From: Ga0077555 sp963761475
GTDB lineage: Bacteria; Pseudomonadota; Alphaproteobacteria; Rhizobiales; Hyphomicrobiaceae
DNA: 64,000 bases
Assembly: GCA_963761475.1 (NCBI GenBank)
Contig: CAVXGT010000012.1
Span: 198,760-262,759, forward strand
Direction of reading: 5' to 3'
Positions 54,767-63,423 of the stretch are shown here, one piece after another. The notes under the pieces are model-generated. The model was not told the DNA's origin and ran no database searches. It saw only the letters and a list, made by a program, of their open reading frames with translations. The position numbers were made by a program, and so were the translations under genes. Numbering within the stretch: the first letter of the stretch is position 1; every line of letters begins with the position of its first letter.

Positions 54767-55933
54767 TCAGTTCGGTGCTGTCGACAGGCCGGCCTTCTCG
54801 AGGGCGCTCTTGCGCGCCGCCAACCACGCCGGCCGGAAGGCCTCCGCCTGAGCCGGCGTCTCGCCCTTCAGGAACGTTGCCCAGGCCGTCTTGAGAACAC
54901 CCTGGCGCTTGAGCAGCCCCTGATTGTGGGCTTCATCCTCGCCCTTCCACACGCCGGCTTCCTTGAACGCCTTGACAGCGCCTGGATGGAACGGGATCGA
55001 CCACTGCGTCGTCTGCTTGCTGATCGCCAGCCCCGAAGCACCCGGCGCCCCGTCTTTGTAGAGATCGTAGGTCGCGATCATCGCCTGGGTCATGGCGTAG
55101 ACCTGATCCGTGGTCGAGCTGCCCATCACCGTGAACAAGGGATAAGGGAACGTCGCCATCTCCTTGGGCGAAGTCGGCGACAATCCGGCCGAGCCGCACG
55201 TCGCCTTGTGCTTGGTGAAATAGGGACCGATCGCGGTCAGCCTCGCCCACCCGGCCGTATCGGCATGCGGCAGCGGTGGCCACACGAGGCCGCGCGGACT
55301 CGTATCGACTTCCCGCGTGTTGGCGGTGATGGTCGAAGCGTAGGCTGCATCGACGTCGTTGGTCAGCATCCCCTTCCACATGGCGCCGAAGCTCGAGAAC
55401 TCGACAAGCTTCACGTCCTCCTTCTTGAGGCCGCCGAACGCCAGCATGGCAAGCGTGTTCTGATTGAGCGCGGGCGAGCCAACCACCCACCCAACCCGCT
55501 TGCCCTTCAGCTCCTTGTAGGTGGAGACGCCGACGTCCTTGGCAATCCCGAGCGCCGAGCCGTTGCAATCGATCGACGACAGGATCAGCATCAGCGGTTG
55601 CGGCCCCCACTCACGCACCGCAAATTCGAGCACGCCCTCCTGCGCATAGTAGATGCCGACGCCCATGGCCGACACCTGCGCTCGGCCGGCCTTGAGCGGT
55701 GCAAGCCTGGCCACGTCGTTGCCCGCAGGAAGCACACGCAAATCCGTGCCGTATTTCTCCTTGAGGCCCTTCCCCACGGCGACCGTGATGTTGAACCCCG
55801 ACGTTCCCGTATCGTAGGCGGTGAACGTCAGCGTCGACGGCAGCTTCACATCTTGCGCCGCCGCGCTTCCAGCAATCGCTGTGACGAGGATGGCAGCAGT
55901 GATTGCCGCGCTCCGGCGAATACGAAAAGGCAT
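54767..55933 (-). CDS. TAXI-type TRAP substrate-binding protein, paralogue 1
   Basis: 388 residues from ATG 55933, with AAGGAAG ahead of it. Signal peptide IRRSAAITAAILVTAIAGSAAAQD, then the TAXI domain (LTFTAYDTGTSGFNITVAVGKGLKEKYGTDLRVLPAGNDVARLAPLKAGRAQVSAMG; LKGKRVGWVVGSPALNQNTLAMLAFGG). It delivers ligand to the fused permease next door. It shares high similarity along its whole length with the gene at 56005, so the pair arose by tandem duplication. The ligand is not evident. Confidence 0.95.
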   Translation of the reverse strand: MPFRIRRSAAITAAILVTAIAGSAAAQDVKLPSTLTFTAYDTGTSGFNITVAVGKGLKEKYGTDLRVLPAGNDVARLAPLKAGRAQVSAMGVGIYYAQEGVLEFAVREWGPQPLMLILSSIDCNGSALGIAKDVGVSTYKELKGKRVGWVVGSPALNQNTLAMLAFGGLKKEDVKLVEFSSFGAMWKGMLTNDVDAAYASTITANTREVDTSPRGLVWPPLPHADTAGWARLTAIGPYFTKHKATCGSAGLSPTSPKEMATFPYPLFTVMGSSTTDQVYAMTQAMIATYDLYKDGAPGASGLAISKQTTQWSIPFHPGAVKAFKEAGVWKGEDEAHNQGLLKRQGVLKTAWATFLKGETPAQAEAFRPAWLAARKSALEKAGLSTAPN

Positions 55934-56004
55934 CTGCACTTCCTTTCCTGCAACTGGGTTAGCACCTGCTTCCACCCTCAGCGGCATCTCGAACCGCCCC
56001 AGGG

Positions 56005-57177
56005 TCAGTTGAAAATGACGTCCAGCCCTGCCTTCTCCAATGCCGCCTTGCGCGCCTCCATCCAGCCCTTGCGGAACGTGTCCTTGTCAGCTGGAGGATT
56101 GCTGCTGTTGAAGGCTGCCCAGGCGTCAGCCAAGGTCTTCTGGCGCTTCAGCAAACCGTTGTTGTGCACCTCGTCTGCATCTTTCCAGGCATTGGCCGCC
56201 TTGAAGGCCTTCACCGCCGCCGGATGCACCGGCAGCACCCACTGGAAATTCTGCGTCTTGACGTTGAGCCCCGAAGCGCCGGGCACCGCGTCCTTGTAGT
56301 CCGCGTAGCCTTCGACCATCGCCGTGGCGAGCCCATGCACTGTCTCTGAAGCAGCCGAGCCGTAGACCATGAAGATCGGATATGGATAGGCCGATGTCTC
56401 CAACGGCTTGTCCTTCGACGCCGAGATCCCACACGTGCTCGTGTGCTTGGCAAAATAGGGACCGATCTTGGCGACCCGCGCCCACCCCGCCCCATCCGAA
56501 TGCGCCATGACAGGGTAGAACAAGCCACGCGGCGAGCTTTCCGCTTCCTTGGCCTGACCCGAGATGTTCGAGGCCACAGCAGCATCGATCTCGTTGTTGA
56601 GGACGCCCTTCCACATCGCACCGTAGCTCGCGAACTCCGCGACGGTCACGTCCGCCATCGTCAGCCCACCAAAGGCCAGCATCGCCGCCATGTTGGTGTT
56701 CAGCGCCGGCGAACCGACCACCGCTCCGACCCGCTTCCCCTTGAGGCCGCTGATATCGGTGGCGCCGACATCATTTGCGATGCCGATCGAGATATTGTTG
56801 CAATCTGTCGAGGCGAGCAGCATCTGCAGCGCCTGCGGCCCCCATTCCTTGGCAGCGAACTCGAAGATGCCTTCTTGCGCGAAGTAGCCGCCGATGCCCA
56901 TTGCCGACACCTGTGCCCGCCCAGCCTTGAGCGGGCCAAGCCGGGCAACGTCATTACCGGCCGGCAACACGCGGACATCCGTCTTGTACTTGTCCTTGAG
57001 AACCTTGCCGACGGCGACAGCGATATTGAAGCCGGACGAGCCGGTGTCGTAGGCGGTCATCGTCACAGTAGACGGCAGCTTGACCGTCTGCGCGACGCTG
57101 TTGCCGGCGCAAGTCAGTGTCAATGCTGCCGAGCCGGCAGCCGTCAACATCAGTGCTCGAAGGGAGATCGTTGGCAT
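56005..57177 (-). CDS. TAXI-type TRAP substrate-binding protein, paralogue 2
   Basis: 390 residues from ATG 57177. Signal peptide LRALMLTAAGSAALTLTCAGNSVAQ, then the same TAXI domain (MTAYDTGSSGFNIAVAVGKVLKDKYKTDVRVLPAGNDVARLGPLKAGRAQVSAMG). Differences from paralogue 1 fall in the ligand-facing middle (DCNNISIGIANDVGATD against DCNGSALGIAKDVGVST), which suggests a different solute or affinity. 71 bp separate it from paralogue 1. Confidence 0.95.
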   Translation of the reverse strand: MPTISLRALMLTAAGSAALTLTCAGNSVAQTVKLPSTVTMTAYDTGSSGFNIAVAVGKVLKDKYKTDVRVLPAGNDVARLGPLKAGRAQVSAMGIGGYFAQEGIFEFAAKEWGPQALQMLLASTDCNNISIGIANDVGATDISGLKGKRVGAVVGSPALNTNMAAMLAFGGLTMADVTVAEFASYGAMWKGVLNNEIDAAVASNISGQAKEAESSPRGLFYPVMAHSDGAGWARVAKIGPYFAKHTSTCGISASKDKPLETSAYPYPIFMVYGSAASETVHGLATAMVEGYADYKDAVPGASGLNVKTQNFQWVLPVHPAAVKAFKAANAWKDADEVHNNGLLKRQKTLADAWAAFNSSNPPADKDTFRKGWMEARKAALEKAGLDVIFN

Positions 57178-58162
57178 TCCCGTTATCCTGTTGTTAGGCG
57201 AATTGATCATTTGATCTCGCGGCCAAGCGATGAGGCCCGGCCATTGACTGACGATGGCGATCGCGTTGAAGTCGGCGACGACGAAATGCAGCGAGCGCTC
57301 GAAAACGTCGGGGAGCGGTATGTCTCCCGACAGGCCGCAAATGTCTTGACGCCTGCCGAAACACGAAACACCGTTCCCGGTCGGGCACCGCATGCGTGAT
57401 GGCGCATACGCACAACCATCGCCCACTGCTCCTGCAATGCGTGTTGCTGCCGTGATCTCCGGCGATCACGTGTTCTTGTGAGGGATGGTGCTCGAACCTG
57501 AAGCACGCGCGTATTTGGCGCGGCGTTAGTTGATGGGCATAGGCAAGCGCGAATGCTCACAGCCACTCGGCAGACAGAGCCGATGCATCCACCCACTTAT
57601 CCGCTCAGTTGCGGTCAGACACATGAATGTCCCTCCCAGGGAACGACTGCGGCTAAGGCCTCTCTTAACGCTGCCAGCTGAATTGGGAGGGTGACGAGCT
57701 GCATCACGAAAAAGCCTGCATCCCCATATTACAGCAATGGCGCCTGGAGCCTTTTAGCCTTCTCTCAATTCATAGCGACGAGCGCAGCTCCAGTCACTTG
57801 AAAATTTATGACCGCCGAAGGCACAAGCCCCCGCCATTAGCGCAGCGTTTATTTTCCAGAAAACCGCGCCCACAAATCAACCGTCTGATATAACGCATAT
57901 TTTTTTAATAGAACGTCAGCTGCACCAGGCCACAGAGAACCCAATCTCGCGGCATATTTACGAGATATTTATGCGCGAAACAAAAAAGGATTCGCAGAAA
58001 TTATATTGCCATCGGGAGACTTCGCAATGGCGCCTACAGCCATCCCCGCGACGCAGACACGAAAATGGCGGAGGCACGACCGCCTCTGCCATTCTTCTCA
58101 TTGCCCGCACGCCGCCAAAGCAAGCGCGCCTCGCGCCACGCATCTCTACTCCCGTGTGCCTT
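57178..58162. other. Nearly 1 kb intergenic region, AT-rich in its middle
   Basis: No supported gene. 57880-58010 is far more AT-rich than the surroundings (ATATTTTTTTAATAG at about 57897; ATATTTATGCGCG at about 57963), so it could hold promoters for the TAXI operon or be foreign DNA. No riboswitch-like conserved core was recognised. Confidence 0.4.
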
Positions 58163-61100
58163 CTAGAACTTACCGACTACGTTCACGAACACACCCTTGT
58201 CGTCATGAGTGAGATCGGCAACATCGTCCGAGAAGCGACCAAAGTTATAGCCGACACCGACCTTCATGTTGTCCCCGAGATGGCGGTAGACGGCCAGCAC
58301 GGTGCCGAAGCTGGTCGTATCGATCTCCGTCGTGTGCAGGGCGCGAAGTTCGATCATGGCGTCCCAGTTCTTGACGACATGAAAGTCGGCGCGCAGCACA
58401 CCCAGATGCGCAGAGGAATCGACGAAATCCTTGTCACTGCGCGATTGCGACACCTGCCCAATCCGGAAGCCATACTTGCCGCCGATCGTCAGGTAGCGGT
58501 TCACATCGAAGTTGGCGTCCGTCGACAGCACGAAGCTACGCTGCGCCGGTCCGAGCTTGCTCCCCGATATCGTGATCTGATCCGGACCCGGCAGGTCGTA
58601 GATGACGATGAACTTGAACAGCGCATTCATCCAGTCCGAAGCGACCGGCCGGTAGGCGTATCCGACGCTGCCTTTGACATAATCACCGTTGAGCAGGCTC
58701 GACTGGTTTGAATCCGAGAGCGCCGCATCGAGTCCGGCGAGAAACCGCCAATCCTTGTCGAATGAGAACGCCAATCCGGCAGCGGCGAGGTACGTCGTCC
58801 GGTCCTTCCGCACATCCGTCGAATCGTCGAACCGCGCCTCGCCTTTGAGCCGCCAACTCATCCGCTCGGCATCCCTGTAGACAACCGCCACCGACGGAGC
58901 CACGCGCTCGATGTCGCCCGTATTGTGCGGATCCTTGATGTTTCCGTACTCGATGCCACCGTTGACCGACCACAGCGCTGTCGGCGTATAGACTACGCCA
59001 TACGTGCTGGTCAGCATCTGTCGCGCACCGAAGATGTCGTAGTTGTTCTCCGCATACGCCGACACGGAATTCGAGAACTTGTGTTTGGAACCGATAATAA
59101 ACTTGCCGAAGTCCGTCCCGATCAGCGGCTGCCCGACCGTCAAAGCATGCTCGGGATCAAGCCGGTAGCCGAAATAATTCCGATCGTCGGGGGTGGGATC
59201 ATAGCTGATAGTAGCCAGACCACCCCATCCGAGCGAGCCATAAGAGAGCTCGCCACCGACGCCGACTTTCTCCGTCACCCGTACTTCCGCGCCAACCCCG
59301 CCCCTGTCGTTACGGCTGATGTTGCCGCTGCGGTTCACCGTGCCTTGCCCGAACACGTAGTAAGCGTGGTCCTTGTCCTGCTTGTACGTGAGCTTCACAC
59401 CCGCATCCGTGCGTGCGCCGTCCATCTGCAGCGGACTGTGCACCACCACGCCCGGCGCCGACATGTCTCTGTGCTTGACACCCAGACCGACCGTCCATTG
59501 CGGACGCCAATCATATTCGATCTGGCCGCCGCCTTCGCTGTCGGTCCGGCCCGACGAGTTCCAGTAATCCTTGTACTTTAGCTTCAGCCTGAGATCGTCA
59601 CGCAAAGCCAGATCAGCAAGCGCTCCATAGGTCCGCTGCTCCTTGTCGGTGTCGTAACCGAACGACGAGAAGCCCGCGTCACGATGCTCGTAGTAGCCGC
59701 CGATCGCACCCTTCTTTGCCAACCCAAAGTCCGCGAGGTCGACGAGCGCTTTTGCCCGATAGGCTGATGCCTGGCGATCCCGCGCCAACGGCGTGCCGCT
59801 CGGATCGATCGTCAAACCGCCGTTGATCGAGTGCGTGCTGCGAAAGCCCGGCCCGTCACTGCGTGCCGTTTCAGCTTCAACATAGGAGTTGCGGCTGAGC
59901 CTGACATGCACATCACCGGCCACCACATCGTGTGTGTCGTCCCCAGTCTGCTCGCTGAGCCCCGCCACACCCACCCGTACGTTGTCCGTCACCCAGGCTT
60001 GCCCGCGCCCACCTGTCGAGTACCCCCTCACCTTCTCGAGTGTCGGCGTATACTCGTACTGTACGACCAGGAACTGCGCGTTGCCGCCGTGCGTTCCACT
60101 GCTCACGATGTCGCTGCGTGGCGCCACCGACGACAGCGGCTTCTTCAGCAGTACAACGCCCTGCACATAGTTGATCTCATAGTCTTCGCCGTAGCGAAGC
60201 TGATGCCGCGTCAGCACGTAGTCACTTGCTGGATCGCGCTCCTCGATCGACAGCGTCTCCGTTCCGCGGTTGACGTCCTGGCGCGAGAGAAAATAGACCG
60301 AGCCTCCCGTTCCAAGCATCACGTCGCGCTGCGGCAGCGTGCCCGGCCGCGCGGCAAAGGCCTCGGCCTCGTATCGCGCCGCCCCATGCGTCGTCGTCGT
60401 TTCCGACTTGTAGACGCCTTGCCCGCCATAGAGCTTGCGTTCGTTGCGCGCAAACTCGCCGCCACGGATCGTGGTCTTGTAGCGCCCCCACATCACGTGC
60501 GAGTTGCCACGCTCGAGCCGCACGTAGAACTTGCCGTCCGTCGGCGCGTCTTCCAGCGCCGTCGATGAATCGCCATAAACCGGATAGTATCGGTCGGGAT
60601 CGATCCGCCGCAGCAACTCCTGCGGGCCTTTGCCGTTGTAGTCGCGGAAGAGGTTCTGGACCTTCTCTTCACCCGTATCTGCCGACGCCGTCAGAATGTA
60701 ACGCCCCTGGATCTTGCCCTTCAGGTAGAAAGCGAGCCGCCCTTTGGAATAGACGCTGTCGTATTCGCCGGGCGCAGTCTCGACCAGTTCGCGGCTGCCG
60801 AACCGCTTGCCGACCGTCAGGTCCGCGAGACCGACGTAGAACCACTCGTTCTCCGGGATGAGCACATCGCGCTCAAAGCTCAAGTGCCCATCCTTGCTGC
60901 CCTTGACATCGATGCCGACCGTGTGCTCGCCCGGTGGCAGTATCCGCTGCACCAGGAACGCCCCCTTCTGATCGACAGGGATCCGCTCGCCGATCGCACG
61001 CACGCCATAGCCGTCAGGTATATTCCGCCCAAACACGGTAACGGCGCCGCCATAGACCGGGATGTTCCTGATGGCTGTACGATCCTCGAGTCGTCCCGCC

Positions 61101-61816
61101 GACACGGGCTGGCCCGCCGGCGCGGTCTCGTGTGTTGCAAAATCACGATCGGTGCGCCGCAGGACCAGCGGCACGGTCTCGTCGAAGCGACCTTTGCGAT
61201 CATAGACGCGCAGGATATAGACGTATTTGTCGGGTCCATTGGCCGGCATTTGCCAGACCAGATCGTCGCCGATCCTTGGGACCTCCAGGGCCGCAACCGG
61301 CCGCGACGCGGGCCCCGCCTCCGCATCGAGGATGCGAACCTCTGCCCGCGCAATCCATGCCGGATAGTTCGTCGTCACATTGAACCGGATGTCGTCACCC
61401 GACCGATAGCTGTGTCGCAAGTCCGTGGTTGCAACATTCAGGATCGGCCGCACATCGAGGCCGTCGAACTTGACCTGGATGTCGACCTTGCTGAGCGCGA
61501 TGTCGGTCCGCCGCGTGTCGTCCACCGGCCTGTCGTCACCAGCGAGCCGCTCGCCGTCGACGCTGATAGAGAAACCCATCTTTCCCGGATTGGCCGCAGG
61601 CGTCCCCTTCTCGGTGTTCTCTCCCACGCGCAACCTGCTGCTCTCACCCGACCGTACCGCCCCCTCAGTCTGAGCCGACGCGCCCGGCTCGGCTCTCGCC
61701 ATGCGAGCAACACTGCCTTCGCCCAGAATAAATACCGTGCTCAGTGCCGTAGAGCACAGCAGCATTGCAAGGAGGCGCCCGTTCATGATCACCGCATCCG
61801 ATTGAATAGTTTTCAT
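58163..61816 (-). CDS. Very large outer-membrane beta-barrel protein
   Basis: 1217 residues from ATG 61816 (a second Met 10 codons later is the likelier signal-peptide start: MNGRLLAMLLCSTALSTVFILGEG). Residues about 80-330 carry beta-sandwich modules (SISVDGERL; RADIRFNVTTNYPAWIARAEVRIL), followed by a carbohydrate- or peptide-binding-like region. The last 650 residues alternate aromatic beta strands with charged turns (RLKLKYKDYWNSSGR; MKVGVGYNFGRFSDDV) and end in Phe (NVVGKF), the outer-membrane assembly signal. It lies just downstream of the stump of a DUF11/SdrD-B-like gene, a pairing seen in large surface-export clusters. Role unknown. Confidence 0.8.
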   Translation of the reverse strand: MKTIQSDAVIMNGRLLAMLLCSTALSTVFILGEGSVARMARAEPGASAQTEGAVRSGESSRLRVGENTEKGTPAANPGKMGFSISVDGERLAGDDRPVDDTRRTDIALSKVDIQVKFDGLDVRPILNVATTDLRHSYRSGDDIRFNVTTNYPAWIARAEVRILDAEAGPASRPVAALEVPRIGDDLVWQMPANGPDKYVYILRVYDRKGRFDETVPLVLRRTDRDFATHETAPAGQPVSAGRLEDRTAIRNIPVYGGAVTVFGRNIPDGYGVRAIGERIPVDQKGAFLVQRILPPGEHTVGIDVKGSKDGHLSFERDVLIPENEWFYVGLADLTVGKRFGSRELVETAPGEYDSVYSKGRLAFYLKGKIQGRYILTASADTGEEKVQNLFRDYNGKGPQELLRRIDPDRYYPVYGDSSTALEDAPTDGKFYVRLERGNSHVMWGRYKTTIRGGEFARNERKLYGGQGVYKSETTTTHGAARYEAEAFAARPGTLPQRDVMLGTGGSVYFLSRQDVNRGTETLSIEERDPASDYVLTRHQLRYGEDYEINYVQGVVLLKKPLSSVAPRSDIVSSGTHGGNAQFLVVQYEYTPTLEKVRGYSTGGRGQAWVTDNVRVGVAGLSEQTGDDTHDVVAGDVHVRLSRNSYVEAETARSDGPGFRSTHSINGGLTIDPSGTPLARDRQASAYRAKALVDLADFGLAKKGAIGGYYEHRDAGFSSFGYDTDKEQRTYGALADLALRDDLRLKLKYKDYWNSSGRTDSEGGGQIEYDWRPQWTVGLGVKHRDMSAPGVVVHSPLQMDGARTDAGVKLTYKQDKDHAYYVFGQGTVNRSGNISRNDRGGVGAEVRVTEKVGVGGELSYGSLGWGGLATISYDPTPDDRNYFGYRLDPEHALTVGQPLIGTDFGKFIIGSKHKFSNSVSAYAENNYDIFGARQMLTSTYGVVYTPTALWSVNGGIEYGNIKDPHNTGDIERVAPSVAVVYRDAERMSWRLKGEARFDDSTDVRKDRTTYLAAAGLAFSFDKDWRFLAGLDAALSDSNQSSLLNGDYVKGSVGYAYRPVASDWMNALFKFIVIYDLPGPDQITISGSKLGPAQRSFVLSTDANFDVNRYLTIGGKYGFRIGQVSQSRSDKDFVDSSAHLGVLRADFHVVKNWDAMIELRALHTTEIDTTSFGTVLAVYRHLGDNMKVGVGYNFGRFSDDVADLTHDDKGVFVNVVGKF

Positions 61817-61826
61817 GTCAGTTGCC

Positions 61827-62306
61827 TCACCGTTCCGCGACGATTGTCGTTTCGATGTCCAGGCGATGCCGGCCACCAACCTGACGCCAGCGATCGCTGA
61901 CGAGACGCGAAACGGCTTTCAGACGCTTGAGTGCCTTCTCCTTGTCGCGGCTTGAGTGGTAGCTTAGCCTGACCACTGACGGTGGTCGGTCGGCAAGCTT
62001 GCGCACCAGGCTGTCGATGCCGTCGACCAGCGCTCCGCTGGGCTGTTCGCCACCGCCAACGAACGCCTGATCGTTGAGGTCGATCCGGATGACGCTCGTG
62101 ATCGCCGCACCGAAGTTCAGCTTGGTGAGCTTGCCGCGTGTCAGTCGAACGACTCTCGGATTCTCGGTCGTGACCCTGTAGCCCGTCGGCAACGAGCGCG
62201 TATCCAGCTTGACCACAAAGTTCGAGCCGATGCTGGCGTCGGGGATGTCAGCGCATGGCACGTTGTAGCGGCCAAATGCGTCCGTCGTAATCAGTGATCC
62301 TCCCCC
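61827..62306 (-). pseudogene. C-terminal stump of DUF11/SdrD-B-like surface protein, cut by IS
   Basis: About 160 codons survive: TTDAFGRYNVPCADIP, SNFVVKLDTRSLPTGYRVTTENPRVV and RGKLTKLNFGAAI are an SdrD-B-type repeat end. An OmpA-like tail follows (VIRIDLNDQAFVGG; LADRPPSVVRLSYHSSRDKEKALKRLKAVSRLVSDRWRQVGGRHRLDIETTIV). Upstream the frame enters IS3 sequence at about 62306. The intact gene would normally be several kb. Ten bp separate it from the barrel protein, so the two were one operon. Confidence 0.8.
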
Positions 62307-62356
62307 CTTGAAGTGGTCCGCCCTGAAGTATGGGAATGTTCCCGAGGAGGACCACA

Positions 62357-62632
62357 ATGCCGAAGAAGAGACACAAGCCCGAAGAGATCGTCGCGAAGCT
62401 GCGGCAGGTTGATGTGCTGACGGCGCAAGGCAAGGCCGTCGCCGATGCGATCCGCTCGATCGGGGTCACCGAGGTGACTTACTATCGTTGGAAGAACGAG
62501 TACGGCGGGTTGAAAACCGACCAGGTCAGGCGGTTGAAGGAGCTGGAGCAGGAGAACGCCCGGCTGAGGCGAGCGGTATCCGACCTGACGCTGGACAAGC
62601 TGATCCTGCAAGAGGCTGCAAGGGGAAACTGA
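62357..62632 (+). CDS. IS3-family transposase OrfA
   Basis: 91 residues: MPKKRHKPEEIVAKLRQVDVL, helix-turn-helix around IRSIGVTEVTYYRW, and a leucine-zipper-like VRRLKELEQENARLRRAVSDLTLDKLILQEA. It binds the element ends and joins OrfB by a -1 frameshift in the AAGGGGAAACTGA overlap (62620-62632). AGGAGG precedes the ATG by about 8 bp. Confidence 0.93.
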   Translation: MPKKRHKPEEIVAKLRQVDVLTAQGKAVADAIRSIGVTEVTYYRWKNEYGGLKTDQVRRLKELEQENARLRRAVSDLTLDKLILQEAARGN

Positions 62633-63397
62633 CAAGCCCCGCCCGTCGGCGTGCAATCATCGAGCATGTCCGGCGGACACTCGCCGTCTCCGAGCGCCGC
62701 GCCTGCAAGGCGCTCGGGCAGCATCGTTCGACACAGAGGAAGACACCCAGGGGGCGTGACGACGAGGCAGCACTGACCGCCGACATCGTGGCGCTCGCCC
62801 GGCAATACGACCGCTACGGCTACCGCAAGATCGCGGAGCTGCTGCGGTCCTGGCCGGGCTGGGTGGTCAACGACAAGCGCGTCGAGCGGATCTGGCGGCA
62901 GGAGGGGCTGAAAGTGCCTGCAAAGCAACCCAAGCGTGGCCGGTTTTGGCTAGCCGATGGCTCGTGCGTGCGGCTGCGGCCCGAGCATCGCGATCATGTG
63001 TGGAGCTACGACTTCGTCGAGGACCGCACGCATGACGGCCGCAAGTACCGCATGCTCAATGTCATCGACGAGTTCACGCACGAGTGTCTGGCGATCCGGG
63101 TATCGAGGCGGTTGAAGTCCATCGATGTGATCGACGTGCTGTCCGACCTCTTCATCCTGCGCGGTGTGCCGGGACACATCCGGTCGGACAACGGCCCGGA
63201 GTTCGTCGCCAAGGCGGTCCAGGAGTGGATTGCGGCGGTCGGCGCCAGGACGGCCTACATCGCGCCGGGAAGCCCATGGGAGAACGGGTACATCGAGTTC
63301 GTTCAATGCGCGGATGAGGGACGAACTCTTGAATGGTGAGATCTTCTACTCGCTGAATGAAGCGCGGATCATCATCGAGAGCTGGCGGCAGCATTAG
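62620..63397 (+). pseudogene. IS3-family transposase OrfB, frameshifted and 3'-truncated
   Basis: The DDE integrase core is visible: DFVED (first Asp), RSDNGPEF (second Asp) and WENGYIE (Glu). N-terminal AIIEHVRRTLAVSERRACKALG and LTADIVALARQYDRYGYRKI are also present. One extra base near 63299 moves the end (SFNARMRDELLNGEIFYSLNEARIIIESW) to another frame, and the last about 40 residues are missing. Confidence 0.85.
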
Positions 63398-63423
63398 AAT
63401 CCTGCATCACAACACCCATCTGT

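Larger units (their letters stand above)
62306..63397 (+). mobile_element. IS3-family element (IS407-like), truncated at its right end
   Basis: The element opens near TGATCCTCCCCCCCTTGAAG (62296-62315) and carries overlapping OrfA and OrfB frames. Homology stops within the OrfB end, after SWRQH at 63397, short of the usual HYNTVRPH segment, and is replaced by unrelated sequence before the serine recombinase. OrfB also has one extra base at about 63299. It is probably inactive unless that base is an error. Confidence 0.85.

Noticed and set aside
54761..56299. 512-codon plus-strand frame over the TAXI genes
   Set aside because: Antisense to two clear binding-protein genes; composition dominated by Arg/Leu/His.
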